Assembly (NCBI GenBank): GCA_022410635.1
Contig: JAJVDF010000045.1
Coordinates: forward strand, 2,500,954-2,564,953
DNA: 64,000 nucleotides
DNA from: Tretioscincus oriximinensis
Lineage: Eukaryota; Chordata; Lepidosauria; Squamata; Gymnophthalmidae
Direction: 5' to 3'
Below the pieces are notes generated by a model. The model was not told the origin of the DNA, made no database searches, and worked only from the letters and a program-made list of their open reading frames with translations. How positions within the stretch are numbered: the first letter of the stretch is position 1; each line of letters begins with the position of its first letter. Positions 22,664 through 36,500 of this stretch are shown piece by piece. The position numbers and the translations under genes were made by a program.

Positions 22664-22870
22664 TAGGCTGACCAGATGACCCCTTTAGAGGGGGTAGAAA
22701 CCCGGTCTTGGAGAGCCTCACAGTTTTTGCTGAGGAATTTTTTTTCAAAAAAAATATTTTTTCGTAAAAAAAATTTTTAAATTTTTTTCCCTCAGGAAAA
22801 ACCTGGAGGCACCGCAAAACCGGGTTTTCACACACACACACACACCAAAAAGGGTCATCTGGTCAGCCTA
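22664..22870. mobile_element. hAT-type MITE, TAGGCTGACCAGATGACCC family, copy 1
   Basis: The termini TAGGCTGACCAGATGACC and GGTCATCTGGTCAGCCTA are exact reverse complements over at least 18 bp. The flanks GATTTATA (22656-22663) and GATTTATC (22871-22878) form an 8-bp target duplication with one mismatch. The interior has A/T homopolymer runs and a short CA repeat. No coding capacity. Confidence 0.88.
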
Positions 22871-22878
22871 GATTTATC

Positions 22879-23312
22879 CTTTGCTACTTCCAATATTAGC
22901 TAAGAAGGAAAGACTAACACTTCTTTACATTTGAATAAGAGGAAGTTTAATTTCACCAATGGAAATTACAGAGAGCCACCTTTTAGTGCTTGCTAAAACT
23001 GTGGAGGTGGCAAAAGGGAAAATAGGGACAAGGAAGACAAGGCAGTGGAACGAAGACAACTCTGGACCTTGGGACACTGCCAGGATGGGTCAAGGCTGCT
23101 CTTTTCCTGGAGGNTTTAAGGGGAGAAAGAGTCTCTGAAAGGAGTAGTGCAATGTTCCTGCCTTTTTGACAGATAATAAAAGGGTGGGTGAAACTAGTAG
23201 CAACAGAATGAAATTCAGAGTCATAGATGAAAGGGGAGGGGGAAGCAGCTTCCTTTGTGGGTTCACAGCACCTACCCTGGATTGATGGACTAAATATCTG
23301 CCGAAAAATATT
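22879..23312. other. Intron between two sister MITEs, nothing recognised
   Basis: About 430 bases with no recognisable gene or repeat. One ambiguous base at 23114. Confidence 0.5.
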
Positions 23313-23320
23313 TGGTAGAG

Positions 23321-23493
23321 TAGGCTGACCAGATGACCCCTTTTGGGGGGTGGTTGAAAACCTAGTTTTGGGGTGCCTCCCAGTTTTTTCTGGGGAAGCC
23401 TTTTTCAAAAAAGATTTTTTTNAAAAAAATATTTTGTTTATTTTTTTTTCCTCAGAACCCACCCACCCCCAAAAGGGTCATCTGGTCAGCCTA
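23321..23493. mobile_element. hAT-type MITE, TAGGCTGACCAGATGACCC family, copy 2
   Basis: Same terminal repeats as copy 1. The target duplication is perfect: TGGTAGAG at 23313-23320 and 23494-23501. At 173 bp it is shorter than copy 1 in the homopolymer-rich centre. Open frames across it on either strand come from the repeat. Confidence 0.92.
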
Positions 23494-23501
23494 TGGTAGA
23501 G

Positions 23502-24670
23502 CTCTTTCATGGCAGAGTTGTAGATATTGACAGTGCTTTCTTTCATTCTTTCACCAGACCACTTCTGTTGCAATTGCAATATGCAGGCTTACAGTTTCTT
23601 CAAGAACATGACATGGTCCTGTTCAGGAACACAATATTCATTTTGTTCTTCTGCTGTGAATGGTGGCTGAGTCAAAGCTTCCTCTCCTCCAAAGGAAATA
23701 GCTCTTTCATGTTAAGAAGAAAACTTAGAATTCAAAACATTCCACCATATTGTCCATGATACCTAAATATTTCAGAAATGTAATGTTTAATTTAAAGTTT
23801 ATTCTAACATCATCTTGTCTCTGAGCTTCTTATATTTGGCACCTCTATGATCTTCTTAAATATCCGAGAATTAAAAGAGGCTTTTAATATTCCCTGGAGT
23901 TTTCTACTTGTTCAGTAGAGATACAAGTATAGAGGTGAGGGAAAGAGAAATAATTAAATTACTGGAATTCAGAGTCATCTGATCCAAAACAATTAAAACT
24001 GTAGATAATAAAAAATAACCATATGAGATAAAGAAGATAGCAAACAAAGGAAAATCTCAGACATGCCACTGCATAATTCCACCAAATTCAGTCTATTACA
24101 GTATAATCCAGAATGTTTTCGCTTCTGTTAAGGGTCTATTAATATGAAATTGAATTTTCTTCAGTATGGCAGATCACTTAAACAAAAAACATTGGTTGAA
24201 GCATTAGATTGTAAAGATAAAGTAGGTAATGTTCCACTATACCCACGAACTCATAACCTTAGTCTATGCTCTTTTTTGCCCTTCATGTACAAATTTGCAG
24301 TGTGTACATTACCCACACTCTGCAATGGTGCAGGCTGTCAAATGCATGTGGTAGCAAAGAAGCATTATGGTGGCTTCCCTACATTATCTCTACCAAGCCT
24401 GCCATCGGTTTCCACCGTACTACCACAATGGCACCAGGAGTTAGAATATATACAATAGCTATTGTATACCCAATCTCAATGTAAGCTGAGCATTAGTACT
24501 GAAACACAGAGAACAAAGGAAATTTGTTCAGTGATTAGGAGGAGGTAAAAATAAGCTCAATTTTAACTCTGAACCAGCTTCTAGATTCTTCCCCTTTTGT
24601 TCTCATTGCCCATAGAAATACTTGGAATGAGTTATAAACTTTTTGCTGCTTCATTTTTATTACAGTTCTT
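23502..24670. other. Intron, nothing recognised except one copy of a local repeat
   Basis: AT-rich intron. The segment at about 23936-24010 resembles 25590-25665 (see that entry). No coding exon is supported. Confidence 0.5.
23936..24010. repeat. Unclassified dispersed repeat, copy 1
   Basis: Shares GGAATTCAGAGT, AATTAAAT and CAAACAATTAAAA-type blocks in the same order with 25590-25665, about 1.65 kb away in the same orientation. Family unknown. Confidence 0.5.

Positions 24671-24671
<1 letters not shown>

Positions 24672-24701
<30 letters not shown>
24672..24701. repeat. (CA)n microsatellite
   Basis: About 15 CA units without interruption. Confidence 0.95.
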
Positions 24702-24703
<2 letters not shown>

Positions 24704-25589
24704 ACACAAATCTGCATCTGCCTCTGACTAGCACCTTGGCATTCAAACAAGTTCTATGGTTAAAAGAAGGAGTGGGGTGGAGGGAATAAAACCTGTATAA
24801 ATGACAGAGTGTTCAACCATGAACACATTGTCTTTTATGAATATTATAATCACAGAATCAATAAGCCTACAAAGAAAAAACAGGACACAAAACGTGTTTT
24901 GTCATTTCTGACGAAGTTATAAAAACAACAGACATTCAATATGCCAAGTGTTCTTCAATCCTTCATAATCATAGCCTTATTGAAGTGAGGACAAAACGGG
25001 TCTAATTGCATAGGAGCAATCTCAACGTAATAGGTTATACACCCAGGCACTGCTGCACAATACAACAAAAACAACGTTCCCTGTGTATAGCAGAATGTCA
25101 TCTCTCATTTTCAGGCAATTACCTTCTTTCTTGTCAACAGTTTTAATAACCTCCATCATCTCTAAAAGACTTTTGCTTCAGTTAAATAATTTTCAGCTTT
25201 TTAATATGCAAATGTGCTTGTTCATATGCATGGGTGAAGTGGAACTGCTACTTGAAATGTGTCAGTACATTGTGGAGCACCTGCACCTCGGGGAAGCTTG
25301 ATTTAATTGACACCTAATACTATTCATTATTCCACTTAGTGAGCAACTCCTATTAGTCACCTGTAGGTTTTCCTATAAGCAGCGTTTTGACCACCAATGA
25401 AAATATGAATATGGCTATAAATAGAATGGTCGTATACAGAACAGGAAAACTCAATATGAGTAGAAATGTGCAAAAATACTGCTCCTAAAATTTGCCCTGT
25501 CTTGCTTTTCTCTCTTGTCTTCCTGTTATTATCAAACAGTGCAGTGAAACAAAAACTGAAAAGCATTAGAATTTCAGTACAATAAAGAT

Positions 25590-25665
25590 TTTGGTAAGAG
25601 AAGTAATTAAATGATTGGAATTCAGAGTAATTTGATCCCAAACAATTAAAATATATGGATAACAA
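25590..25665. repeat. Unclassified dispersed repeat, copy 2
   Basis: Same orientation as copy 1 (GAGAAGTAATTAAAT, TTGGAATTCAGAGT, CCCAAACAATTAAAA). The ends are not definable by eye. Confidence 0.5.
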
Positions 25666-28440
25666 AAATTTCATTTTATATAGAGGTAAAAGGTGGCAAG
25701 GTAAGATAGTGTTCTATGGTATAGATAGGTTCCAGTTTGGGTTCATCATCACACAAGGGCAGGTGAGGGGATGGGGTATAGTTACTGAGAAATGGGAGCA
25801 TTGAATCAGTAGAATATGACCTTCAGAATTTTGACTGAATACGAGAACCAGACATTTAGCATGCAGCACTTGATTTGCAATAAAGATTTGTCCAGAAATC
25901 ACTTATTCAATTATAGATGGATATTCTGGAATTAAAAAATAGATATTCTGGAATAAAGCAGTGCGTCATTCCATAATACCCAAGTAAACAAAGTCTGGAA
26001 ACCAGGTACCTCCATCCAATACTAACCAACTTTAGCCCCTGCAATAGAAATAACCTTTTGTCCTTTCTTCTGCAAGGGCAAGAAGATCCACCATAATCAG
26101 AGTAAGCTTCATCCTGAAAGCTATCAAGAACAGAGCTGACTTCCTGGAACAGGAATCGGGAAAATAAGTTTTTGCCTGTAAATAGAAAAACTGCTGTTCA
26201 CCTATGGGATTTTTTTTCCCCATTTTGCTTGGTTTTTACTTGTATTGTATTTTGAAATGGTCATATGACTAGTCAAATAAACTATTTTTTATAAGTCTGG
26301 AAGCAGCTTTATTGTATTAAAAATGATTTTTTAGAAAAAAGATTGTACAAAATCTATAAAGGACACAAGTCAAAGCCCCATTGTTATGCCACAGTGTGAA
26401 TGTTAATCTGTTTCTCAGAGCATCCAGTGTTGATCAAAGCTCAAGATGTTTCTGCATTACATGGTCTATAACCTTATTGTTCTGGCCATATTTCTTTTCA
26501 GAGTTAATGCATCTGTTAGTCCCCAAAGGCTTATATTACAGATGTTTAACATCCTGATTATGGGGAGATCATCTGGAATATGTAGTGAGAAATTCATACT
26601 GCTTATTTGTATACTTCATGAGTTCATCATACTAAATAGTCCAAACTCAATTAATGATAAATTAGACAAAGAAATAGCAGTAACAATTAGGATAAAAAAA
26701 AGTGATTCAAGCAAATTCATCAGAACAATGTAATTATTCTTTGTTCCTTAGATAGCACCGAGTTCAATATGAATTACATTTGTTCCTCCCTAAATGCTGA
26801 AGATTTTAGCGGAAAAGTACAGTAGAAATAATAGTTCCCTTAAGGGCTTTCCAGGAATGAATTTAAAAGCATGATAAATTAAGTTAAAAATAAGATCTCA
26901 AAAGACAAAAAAAAAATAGCCCCAAAAAATAGCAATTCAAAAATCCAAGTATTTTACAAGTATGTTGTATGAGACTGCTAGTCAAGTAAGACCTTTGTTG
27001 GTATCCCCAAAAATGTAATCTCCAAGCTGAAGAATGGCAGCTTGCAGAACAGCTGGTGAATAGGATTAATGTCAGAAGAAAGAAATAAAACTCAACATAT
27101 GTCCAAGCCTGCGGTGCTGGGACTGAGCATGATTGTACCCCGACGGATACCATGTGTACAGCTGGAAAGTGCCACTGTGCCATGCTTCCATATCCAACAA
27201 GGTCATTTCTAAGTACAGTTAATAACTAAAGTGCAAACTAAAGTTTTCCTAAATAACTCTGTGGCTGATAAAAGAAAGAAGCAAGTCCTTTTTTTTTAAA
27301 TACTGCAGAAAAATATCACTTACTGCTAACAGTTGCACACAAAGCCTCTATAAATACAAAGCAAATTAGCAATATCAGCACTGATGCAAGTATAAATTGT
27401 TTAAACACATCATTCAAGTTATTTACATGTAACCCAAGTACCTCCTGCTCCCTTCAAAGGTTAAAGGATAATCAGAGACATCAATATTTTTAACAGCAAT
27501 GACAATGTCACATGCAGTAAGTTTATTTCTGTGGTTTTCTAAATAAAGCAAAGCTTATTCTCCCCATATCTATATGTTATACTGCTACAAGTCACAGATA
27601 CTATGCATAAGCCTTTTTACTTAATTTTCTTCAATCAACTGTCAGAAAAAGCAGCTACTATAATACATATAGAATGCTATAATGCAATGTTAAATTTCAG
27701 AAAAATCTAAATCACTATTAATAGCGACATATTTTTTGTTCAGCTTAGTTTTTTATAAACTATAGAAATAATCTCACCATTTAAACTATCAAAGGCAATA
27801 AATCCTTGGACTTTAGTCATACTTTCTGTCTTACTACCTGCATCTGTCCAGATGTAAACTCCACAGTATTTAACAGAACTTATTCAGAGAGGAAAGTATA
27901 CTGTGCCTTAAGTTACATTTGGAACAAAAATTCTGATTCAGCTTATTAAAAGTGGTCCATTATCATTTTTAATGAAAAAACCTATATGTTGATAATGTAT
28001 AAATGCCCATTTTTCTTCATAAATATAATCAGCTTTCTAACACCTTTGGCAGTTCATCAGGAACCCTGCAGTGACATACATCTCAACATGTTTTGACCAT
28101 GTGGAAAAGATATACCTTTGAAAGGACTCAAGCATGCAATGGTATTTCCAAAGTGAACATCCTACAGAGAATCCATCTGTCACCATCCATTCAAAGGAGC
28201 AACAGGCAGCAGGAAATGGCACGCTACAGTTATTCAATTTTTGTTACTATATTTGTGCTATATTAAAGGTTGATATAGAATGTCCTGTGTTATTTCCATT
28301 GCAAAATAACAAAATGAGGGGATGTAGAAGTTTCGGAATACAAATGGAGAAGATCGTACCAGAGTACTTTACATTATTTAAACTATCATTACTAAACAGA
28401 AAATGATAATATGAACAGTACAGGCAGTCTATCTTTACTT
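25666..28440. other. Intron, nothing recognised
   Basis: AT-rich sequence without recognisable elements. Scattered short frames lack motifs. Confidence 0.5.
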
Positions 28441-28712
28441 TGAGAAGATGAGGAGGAAGAGGAGGAAGAACTGGAGTTTATATCCCACTTTTTTCACCTG
28501 AAGGGACTCAAAGGAGCTTATAAGCTATTTTTTGTCTTAAGGCTCACATTCTATCTTACCCACCACAGTGTGATGGTACTCATTTATCTAATTGCACTTA
28601 CTTGCTTTCGAACATATGAGTTGGAGCTCACCCGTCCACAGTGAACCCAGGGCTTCGAGAATGGGCCTCTTGATTGAAAGACCATTTCTTAACCTCTGTA
28701 TTACCCACCCTT
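28441..28712 (-). repeat. tRNA-derived SINE, diverged copy
   Basis: Carries the (GAGGAA)n-like tail at its left edge, GAAGGGACTCAAAGGAGC, GGCTCACATTCTATCTTACC and the head region with GGGCTTCGAGAATGG. Order and orientation are as in the 13278 and 44891 copies, but it is more diverged. Confidence 0.75.
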
Positions 28713-31700
28713 TTTGCATTGAACTTTATTCTGGGAGGTCTGCCACATGTGTGATAATGCACTAGGCTCTTATTCCAAAACATATCCCAGAATTAGACTT
28801 TGTGTAGTAAATCTTTGTCACTTCTCTTTGAAATACAGCATAGAACAAATCAATGTAATAATGATAGGTTTTTATATATATAAAAGTAAGAGTTCTTTAG
28901 GCACTTTGGTAGAAGTGGGTTCCATTGAGCCTGATAGCATTTGTACATATGTAAATGTATTTTAAAATTTGTATGGATGCACATTCATAGGAAGGGTTAC
29001 CTGAAGAAAGTTTCAGCATAAATTGAAATGCCACTTCATAGGCAACAACCAATGCTAAATAGAACTGTTTGTGTTTTTTGTGCTAATGCTAAGCATGTCT
29101 GTTGCTCTCAATTTTAATGGGGGTGAAAACTGCAATTGAACTTTAGTGTCCAGTTTTATCACTAAAGTTTATTACAGTTTCATAAAACTTACACAATCCT
29201 GTTTAACAGGCCAATTGACACCATGATCCTAAGATGGTCATATATTCTATTACCTATCAAAATAAAATTTTATGCACATTCTACCACACATTATTTCTCC
29301 AAAACCATCTGGAAATGTTCAGATTTTCAGTAAGGTAAATCTGCTCAGTATGTTTTATTTTTACTGAATGATCTTTTCATTTTTCTATACTTGTAACTTG
29401 ACAAACTAACAAATGAAGGGAATGAATGAACTAATAATCATCTCTTGGCATATTGGCTAATTCAAAAAGTAGTTTTTTGCAAATAAAAGCTTTGTAATCT
29501 TAACTGAAGGGAGCTGATCTTTTTATAAAGTTAGTATGACTGTATACATTCATGTTTTATTTTTTACTTTATTGTTGGTCATGTAACCTACCTTAAACTG
29601 CATACAGACATTGCTTATTTATTAAACTATATGGATTTTACAAAGTAAAGAATCAATATTCTGGAATAAAACTGTTCAGACAGAGCCAAACAGCTAGCAG
29701 ATATAAGAAGAGGAAATATAAAGATAACAAGAAGTTTCTATAGTAACAATTCCATGCGCACACAGAATTCTATTGTGTGTCATGTACGTTGTTATGAAAC
29801 ATCAACAAGATTTCACTATATCTAAAACAGGTATTTTTCTACTCAGGTATTTATTATACAGTATTCTTTCCCCCCTAATATTAAATATTTAGCCACTTAA
29901 ATGGAAATTGAATGCAAAGCTAACAAAATTACAGAAGAGTTTGTCAGTGCAGAAACTACAAAGAAAGCTATGTCACATTAATTTCTATTTAATTGTTTAA
30001 ATAATCCTTAAGGTATCAGTAGAAGATTTCATAATTTCAATTTCTCCTTTTTCATTTAATAGTAGACATTCATTAAGATCCTCACACTATAATAAATTAT
30101 AATAATTTCAAACAAGAATTAAATTACTAGGTAGCTACAGAAAGAGCCATTTTTCCTTAGGTAACCTGTAATCTAACTGTCAAATTTAAAATCTATTCCC
30201 AATCAACTCTTTACAACATTCACATTTATTCAACTATGTTAAATTAATAAAAGGTGTGAGTAATGCAGGCAAAATTGATCATTATTGTTCATGCAGATTA
30301 AACAAAACTGTAATGTAATCTCAGACGTAAAAGGAATGGAACATTACAGAATTATAAATAAATTGTTCTTGTGTTTAGTCAGAAAAAAGCAATACTAAAA
30401 CTTCAGAGGGACATATTTACATTAATCACCGAGCCTATCTCACAAGTTATCCATTTTAGTCAATTAAACATTTTTGTAGGTTTTCTTGTATAATCCAAAC
30501 AATTAATCTCTGGAAACTTTATAAAACCTGCACCTTCCAAGATTTAAAAAAACCCTGAGCCTATATCACATTGAAATAATGCTGGAAAATGTCAGCCAAT
30601 GGAATATTAGTAAATATCTTTTAGCTGCGACAGAAATATAACTCTCTTATTAGTATTTTTTTAAAAGAATATCCTTGCCTTCTTTTATGTCTCCCTTCTC
30701 AGTGAAATGGATTTTGCTAACATATTGTCTTTCCAATAACTTTTTGTCATCACCAATTAAACTGACAAGACTTTGAAAGAAGAAACATCAGCGCATGACT
30801 TGGCCAGCTGAATATGATCCTGCCTTTTCATAATCCCGTGCAAATGTCAGCACAGTTCCTGGGACAAGTTATCTTGTTCTCTGCCCATTTACTTCATTTT
30901 ATACTATACAACTTTGCTGCCCTTCCTTTTTGCCTTAGCTGAGATCCCTGAAGATAAAATGAAACATGCCAACATCTGTTCCTATTCATATAAATTTTAA
31001 TTTACAGAAAATTGCTATTTTAAGATTTTGCTCCCACAAAAAGATCTCAGGACACTAACATGGCTAAAATTCTAGTGCATCAGCATATTTTGTGTTGTGC
31101 AGGTGCATTAAAAAGTTTTGATCATAAGAGTCTACACATGCTTTTGATATCATGAAGTTCTCTAGCTCATCACAACCTGTTCAGAGTCAATGAGGTTTAA
31201 TCAGATACTTTAAAAAATTGTCTCCCATTCCCCTGGAACACATATAATAACACGGACAACGTTCATATCCTAGAAATCTCTTCCAAAACAGGATAACACT
31301 TCTTCTTTTTCTTCAGGTAGGAGATTTTTATTCAAATATCCCAAAGAGCAGAAGGTATTTAGGCAAAAGGTATTTTAACCTTCTAAACAAGAAATATAAA
31401 TTGTCTACAACATTGCCATTAAAAAAGTCATAATCAGTTGTTGCTGTCCAAATTAAAAATACCATGAATATCTGCTATACTTTTAAACAGCATCATCACC
31501 TCTACTTTAGACATATATGTTTTTATTTCTTCTAAATATTTAAATATAAAAGTTCTTAAAGGGCTCACCTTGAACCCAACTGAAGACACAAGCAAAATCC
31601 TTTTGACTGCCATGGTAACTATGNTTAATCAACCCTGACTGGTTAGTTTATATTCTTCCATGTTTCTTCTAGTTGTTACACCAATTGTTGTGTTAACAGT

Positions 31701-32530
31701 AGCCATTTCCATGCAAGTCTCAGAGTAGCTCCCTTCATTCTTCTGAAATAAACGAGGAGGCTCTTCCTATTGTAGACAACAACTAAATTTTTCCTCGTTC
31801 TAAAGTTGCAATAGATCAGGGCATAGGACTCTAGGCAATTTACTTTTCTGTTTCTGGAACTTAGATTGAAATTTCTCTCTCTATTCCAAGCTCTTTAAAA
31901 CATATAGCCTGAAGACAAGCTTGGGGGTGAGGGCAGGAAAACAATACGTAAGTTGTGTTGTAATCACATCGAGCAGCTGAGCCTAAGGCAGGCAAGCAAC
32001 GGAATGCCATACAGTAATCAGCACTGTTGACTAATCAGAATTTGAGACACTAGAAGGTAATAAGGGTATTATAAAGAATTGCTTATTGAGGGAGCAGCTG
32101 TTTACGGTTAGTTCACTGCTTAGATGAGTTTGTCCAGATTGTCATGGCACGTTTTTGGTACCCACCTCCCCCTCCTCTACAAAAGTTAAGTTTGTTCCTT
32201 TAAAAACAATCATTAGACCTAAAAAGAGAACTACAGATGAAGATTCATTTGGCATGAGGACAGACATGGTTTCTTAAAATAACTATTTGTGTTTAGAAGA
32301 TTTATACTAAGTGATAAAGACAGAATCTCTGCATAATTTTAAAAATGTTCATTGGTTTTCATGACCATGGGCACAAGACTAGTAGTGAATAAAAAGAGTG
32401 GCAAACATTGAAGGTTGGAAATGAGGGTTGAAAGAAGGCAGAAGACAACAGTTATTAAAAATGAATAGCCAGAATTGTTATCCAATCCAGACATATAATT
32501 TCTATAAAGAACCACTGAACAATAGATAAC

Positions 32531-32532
<2 letters not shown>

Positions 32533-32562
<30 letters not shown>
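32533..32562. repeat. (ATT)n microsatellite
   Basis: Ten uninterrupted units. Confidence 0.95.
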
Positions 32563-32563
<1 letters not shown>

Positions 32564-33463
32564 AAAAGATTTCAGTTAGAACAATTCTGTAGATTTATAT
32601 TAAAACAGCAAATATTTTTAAACACAGAGACATATATATTGAATGGGACAATTCACCCCAACTTTCAGAAAATAATGTTCAAATTTATTTGTCACATAGT
32701 TTTTTAGCTGTTTATTATATCGGGTCAAGAACAACAGCATTTTCTTTTTCACGGAAAAAAGAGATCTAGTTTAACATCTAAAAAAATAATCTACAAAGCA
32801 TGAACGAAGCAGGATAATTCTAAAGGAAATTTATAATAATGCATTATTTAAATGTATGCTACTTTGGGCACCAGCTGGTTTGGTAATATTTAAAAGCAGT
32901 CAGCAAGCAGTGGAAACTCTGATACCTTTTGTAACAGTTCACATGTCAAACTGGCAAAGTGCCCACAGCATACAGCAGGAAAAAAAGAAAATCTATTTAA
33001 TGTCTGCCCCACAAGGCAACATGAAGTATGATTGGCAGGAAGCAGAGAGGGGCTTTTGATCATGTGTCCTAACAAGCAGTTCCAGCTCCTGTCCCTTCAG
33101 CTGAACAGTTCCACATTGCCTATTCAAACAAAAGTGACAGGCCACTACACTACTGCTTGGCTCTAGTTTTGCACAGGGGGAACTATGCTAGGGACAAGGC
33201 CATTGATTAAACAGAGCCCTTTTTTCCCAAGACAAGCAGGTTGTCTGAATCAAAGTTGGACAGAATCAATCCAACATTATTAAAAGAGGATATGAAAACT
33301 GGAACTGAGTGATGTTAGGCCAGTTTGTACAGCCTCAGGGATTCACCAAATGAAGAGGGAGGGAGGAGGACAAATGCCAGCACTTACAAAGGAAGGTCAA
33401 AAATTAGCAGTGACACCTTGGCCATTCTCCCAATGCTTTAGGTCTCCTGTTTCCTTTGTAGAT

Positions 33464-33504
33464 TCTCTCTCTCTCTCTCNCNCGCGCACACACACACACA
33501 CACA
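33464..33504. repeat. Compound (TC)n(CA)n microsatellite
   Basis: A TC run, two ambiguous bases (33480, 33482), then a CA run. Confidence 0.92.
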
Positions 33505-36500
33505 GCCCTGTGATAGACTTGCAAGATTAGAAGAAAGAAAATACAATATTTGGGGGGGCATAATACGACCATTTTGGTTCATTCCTTTACAGTAACAAGA
33601 AGTTTCAAAGTAATTATTATATATATATAATTCATCCATTCCTTCTTCCAAAATAATACACTGGTTTTGCATTATTCCATTGTGTCTCAAGACAGAGAAG
33701 AATGCCAACAACTGGTGTTATTCCAATTAGGTAGCAACTGGCAATATTTATCCTTTTAAACAGATACTGTAGTTATGGTCTGCTATCACATAGCAATAAA
33801 GCAAGAAATGGCACCTTTTGCAGAGGATCATCATCTATATAAGAACAAAAGATGGATACTGAGGTAACCAACAGAAGAAAATTGCATCATTCTTTACACT
33901 AATTTAGATGTTTCAGATTTTGGAATAAACTAATTCTTCTCTAATCTGTCCTTAGAAATATTGCCTATATGTCCCTCTCACATTGGTAGAAGATGTAAAT
34001 ATAGCAAAAAATCAGCATTAAGATGCAGTCCAATTAAAAATAAAGACAGGCTTAACTGTCCTCTTGATAAACAAGATCAACTTTACGTGAAATGCTAAAG
34101 GAAGAATGTAGAGCTCCAAAAACTTGAAATAAATTGAGCAATTAGCAAACCCATTAAAATGCAGCAATACCTTTCAAGTGCTCCTTAGAGGACTAAAAAT
34201 CAACACTGTGAGTTGTGTAGCACCTTATTAGGACCATGAGAAGACTGACAAGAAATGCATTGCTGAGTCAAGAAAATCCCTCGCTTGTCATTTGTAATAG
34301 CCTAAAGATCACATGGAGGAGGTGTTATGCAGGCTAGATTATCTCTGGTGCAAAAAGATCTTAGGTTGCAGTATGGTATGCAAGGGTGAAGTAGCCATGT
34401 CTACTTAAAAGGGATGCATGTGTTCCAATTAGTGCTACAGCCGATTTAAATAACTGCTTCCTCTTCCATGCTAGCATGCCCTTGCAGTAACCCGAGATCT
34501 TCTTCTATTGATTCTAGTCAAGATGTATTCATGTCTGTAAGGAGATCTTGTTTATTTCTAGGAACCTGCTGAAATTGTCATGGGTGCAAAAAATGAAAGC
34601 AAAACATACACATTAATGTTTAGACAGAAAGAAGAGTTGCAGAGCTATCTGCTGCTTACTGTATACATATCAATAGTTCAATTGTGGCACAAGGGCACAC
34701 CTGGTGTCTTTTCACCAGACCCACTCTCCATAGAAATAATAGCTACAGCATTTGCTCCCTGTTATCTAAGGGCAGAACTCAAATTTTAATTTTAACAGGA
34801 TCCAAGGATAAGCAAATGCCCCTTGGGAATGCCCCAAGGTTAGAGATGGCCCACACAGCACTGCCAGTTTGGTGGTGGAAAGGGGGATAGAACAGTTAAA
34901 TGACGGTGACACTAGAAGTTGTAAAGGTATGAATAAGGCTGCTTATGCACATGGTAAAGTGGTTCATAAATGGAATAGAAGTAGTAGTTGTCTGCACATC
35001 ACTGTCTTAAAAGTAGGAAAACATACAGCAAAAGTGCATGTTCTAGCCATTAATGTGGATTAGAGTTAGGATGGGAAAACTAGTATCACCTATAAGCTGC
35101 TTCTGTTTTTTTCTTTTCTTTTAAATCTCTGCACCTACTTATGCGAAAATTGACTAATATACAGAACTTGGGCAGCATTCTCAATAGGGGAAAAATGGGA
35201 TTGTGTTTTTGCACTGGGCACACACAGTCCCCCTATAATTCACAAGGGGGCTTGATTTCATAATACATTGTTTACAAAAAAAAACCTATCGCCGGAATGG
35301 AGTTCTCTCTCAAAAGTAACATAGGTGTACTTTTTCCCAATTTGGGTAACTGTGCCCTGGCTATAGTTTGCCTGCAGCAGGAGTGTGCGGACGTTTTCAC
35401 ACACCACCACTGTTCCTCCATTTTGTTCTAACTTCTGAAATGGCAACAGTGGTTTTAAAAGGGGTGGGGTTTTTTGTTGGTTTCCAGTGCTGCACAGATC
35501 TAAAAACCTGTATATCTGTATTAATTTTATGTAATTATGGATTTGTATTAAACTCAGGCATATTTTTTAAAAAAAGGTAGAGTGCAGTGCAGGAAGAAGA
35601 CACGCTGAAAACAGATTACCCAACTAATGTGGCCGTTAACTCCAGAAGCCAATGTGTGGACGGTGAAATGGAACTGAAAATGGAAGAAAATGGCAGAGGG
35701 AATTGAATTCACTTCGCAGTTATCAAAAATGCTTCTCTCTCCCCATGAGGATACAGCCATGGATTATATATACACATTAATTAACCCAGAAATGTAATTT
35801 CTACAAAATAGAAAGGAAATGTTGAATGAGTATGGTATTGCCTAATTTGCCTACATGGAGCAGTTGCCCTCGCAGAGAAGAAATTGAAACCTTTTTAGTA
35901 CTTCCAAAATTTTAGCAAATTTAATACTCTTTATCAGACAAAAATATTCTTTATGGTTCCACATGTCTACGAATTTTTAGAGCTGGAGGAAATTTGCATT
36001 TCCTGATTTAATTTCACTAAAAGTGGAATAAATTGATCAATCTTAATTTTGTTTACACCTGCTCAGTAATCTGTTATAGTGCCTAAAATGTGCCCATAGG
36101 GCCCAAGACAGACTAAAATAATGACAAATGTAAATCAGGCCTTAGGTTGTTTCTGCACTCACCTTGCTTGAAGCAGCTTGACTATTCCAACCCAGTGAAC
36201 TTAGGAATGCTACCTATCCCAATCAACATTGGCAGCAATGTGGAGGCACTATAGCTATTCTAGTTCACATGACTGCCTCCCACACACAAGGCATTACCCA
36301 TTCCAGTTCAAGGCCACNGCTGAACAATCAGTCCCTGAAGATGGCATATTACCTCCATGTTGGGATTTCAAAATTATCTTTAAGCTTTGTGTAAGCTTTG
36401 AAGTTGGACTTATAGCGTTTTCCTTATTCCAGATCAGGTGTAGAAGCAACAAAGCCTAGACCAGAACAAGACAATCTGTGACAATTATAGATCTACAGTT

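Noticed and set aside
22983..23759. Frames of 128-159 codons on both strands
   Set aside because: They cross the hAT MITE and its homopolymer runs and contain an ambiguous base. No motif was seen.
33397..33711. Frames across the TC/CA microsatellite
   Set aside because: Simple-repeat translation with ambiguous bases and no motif.
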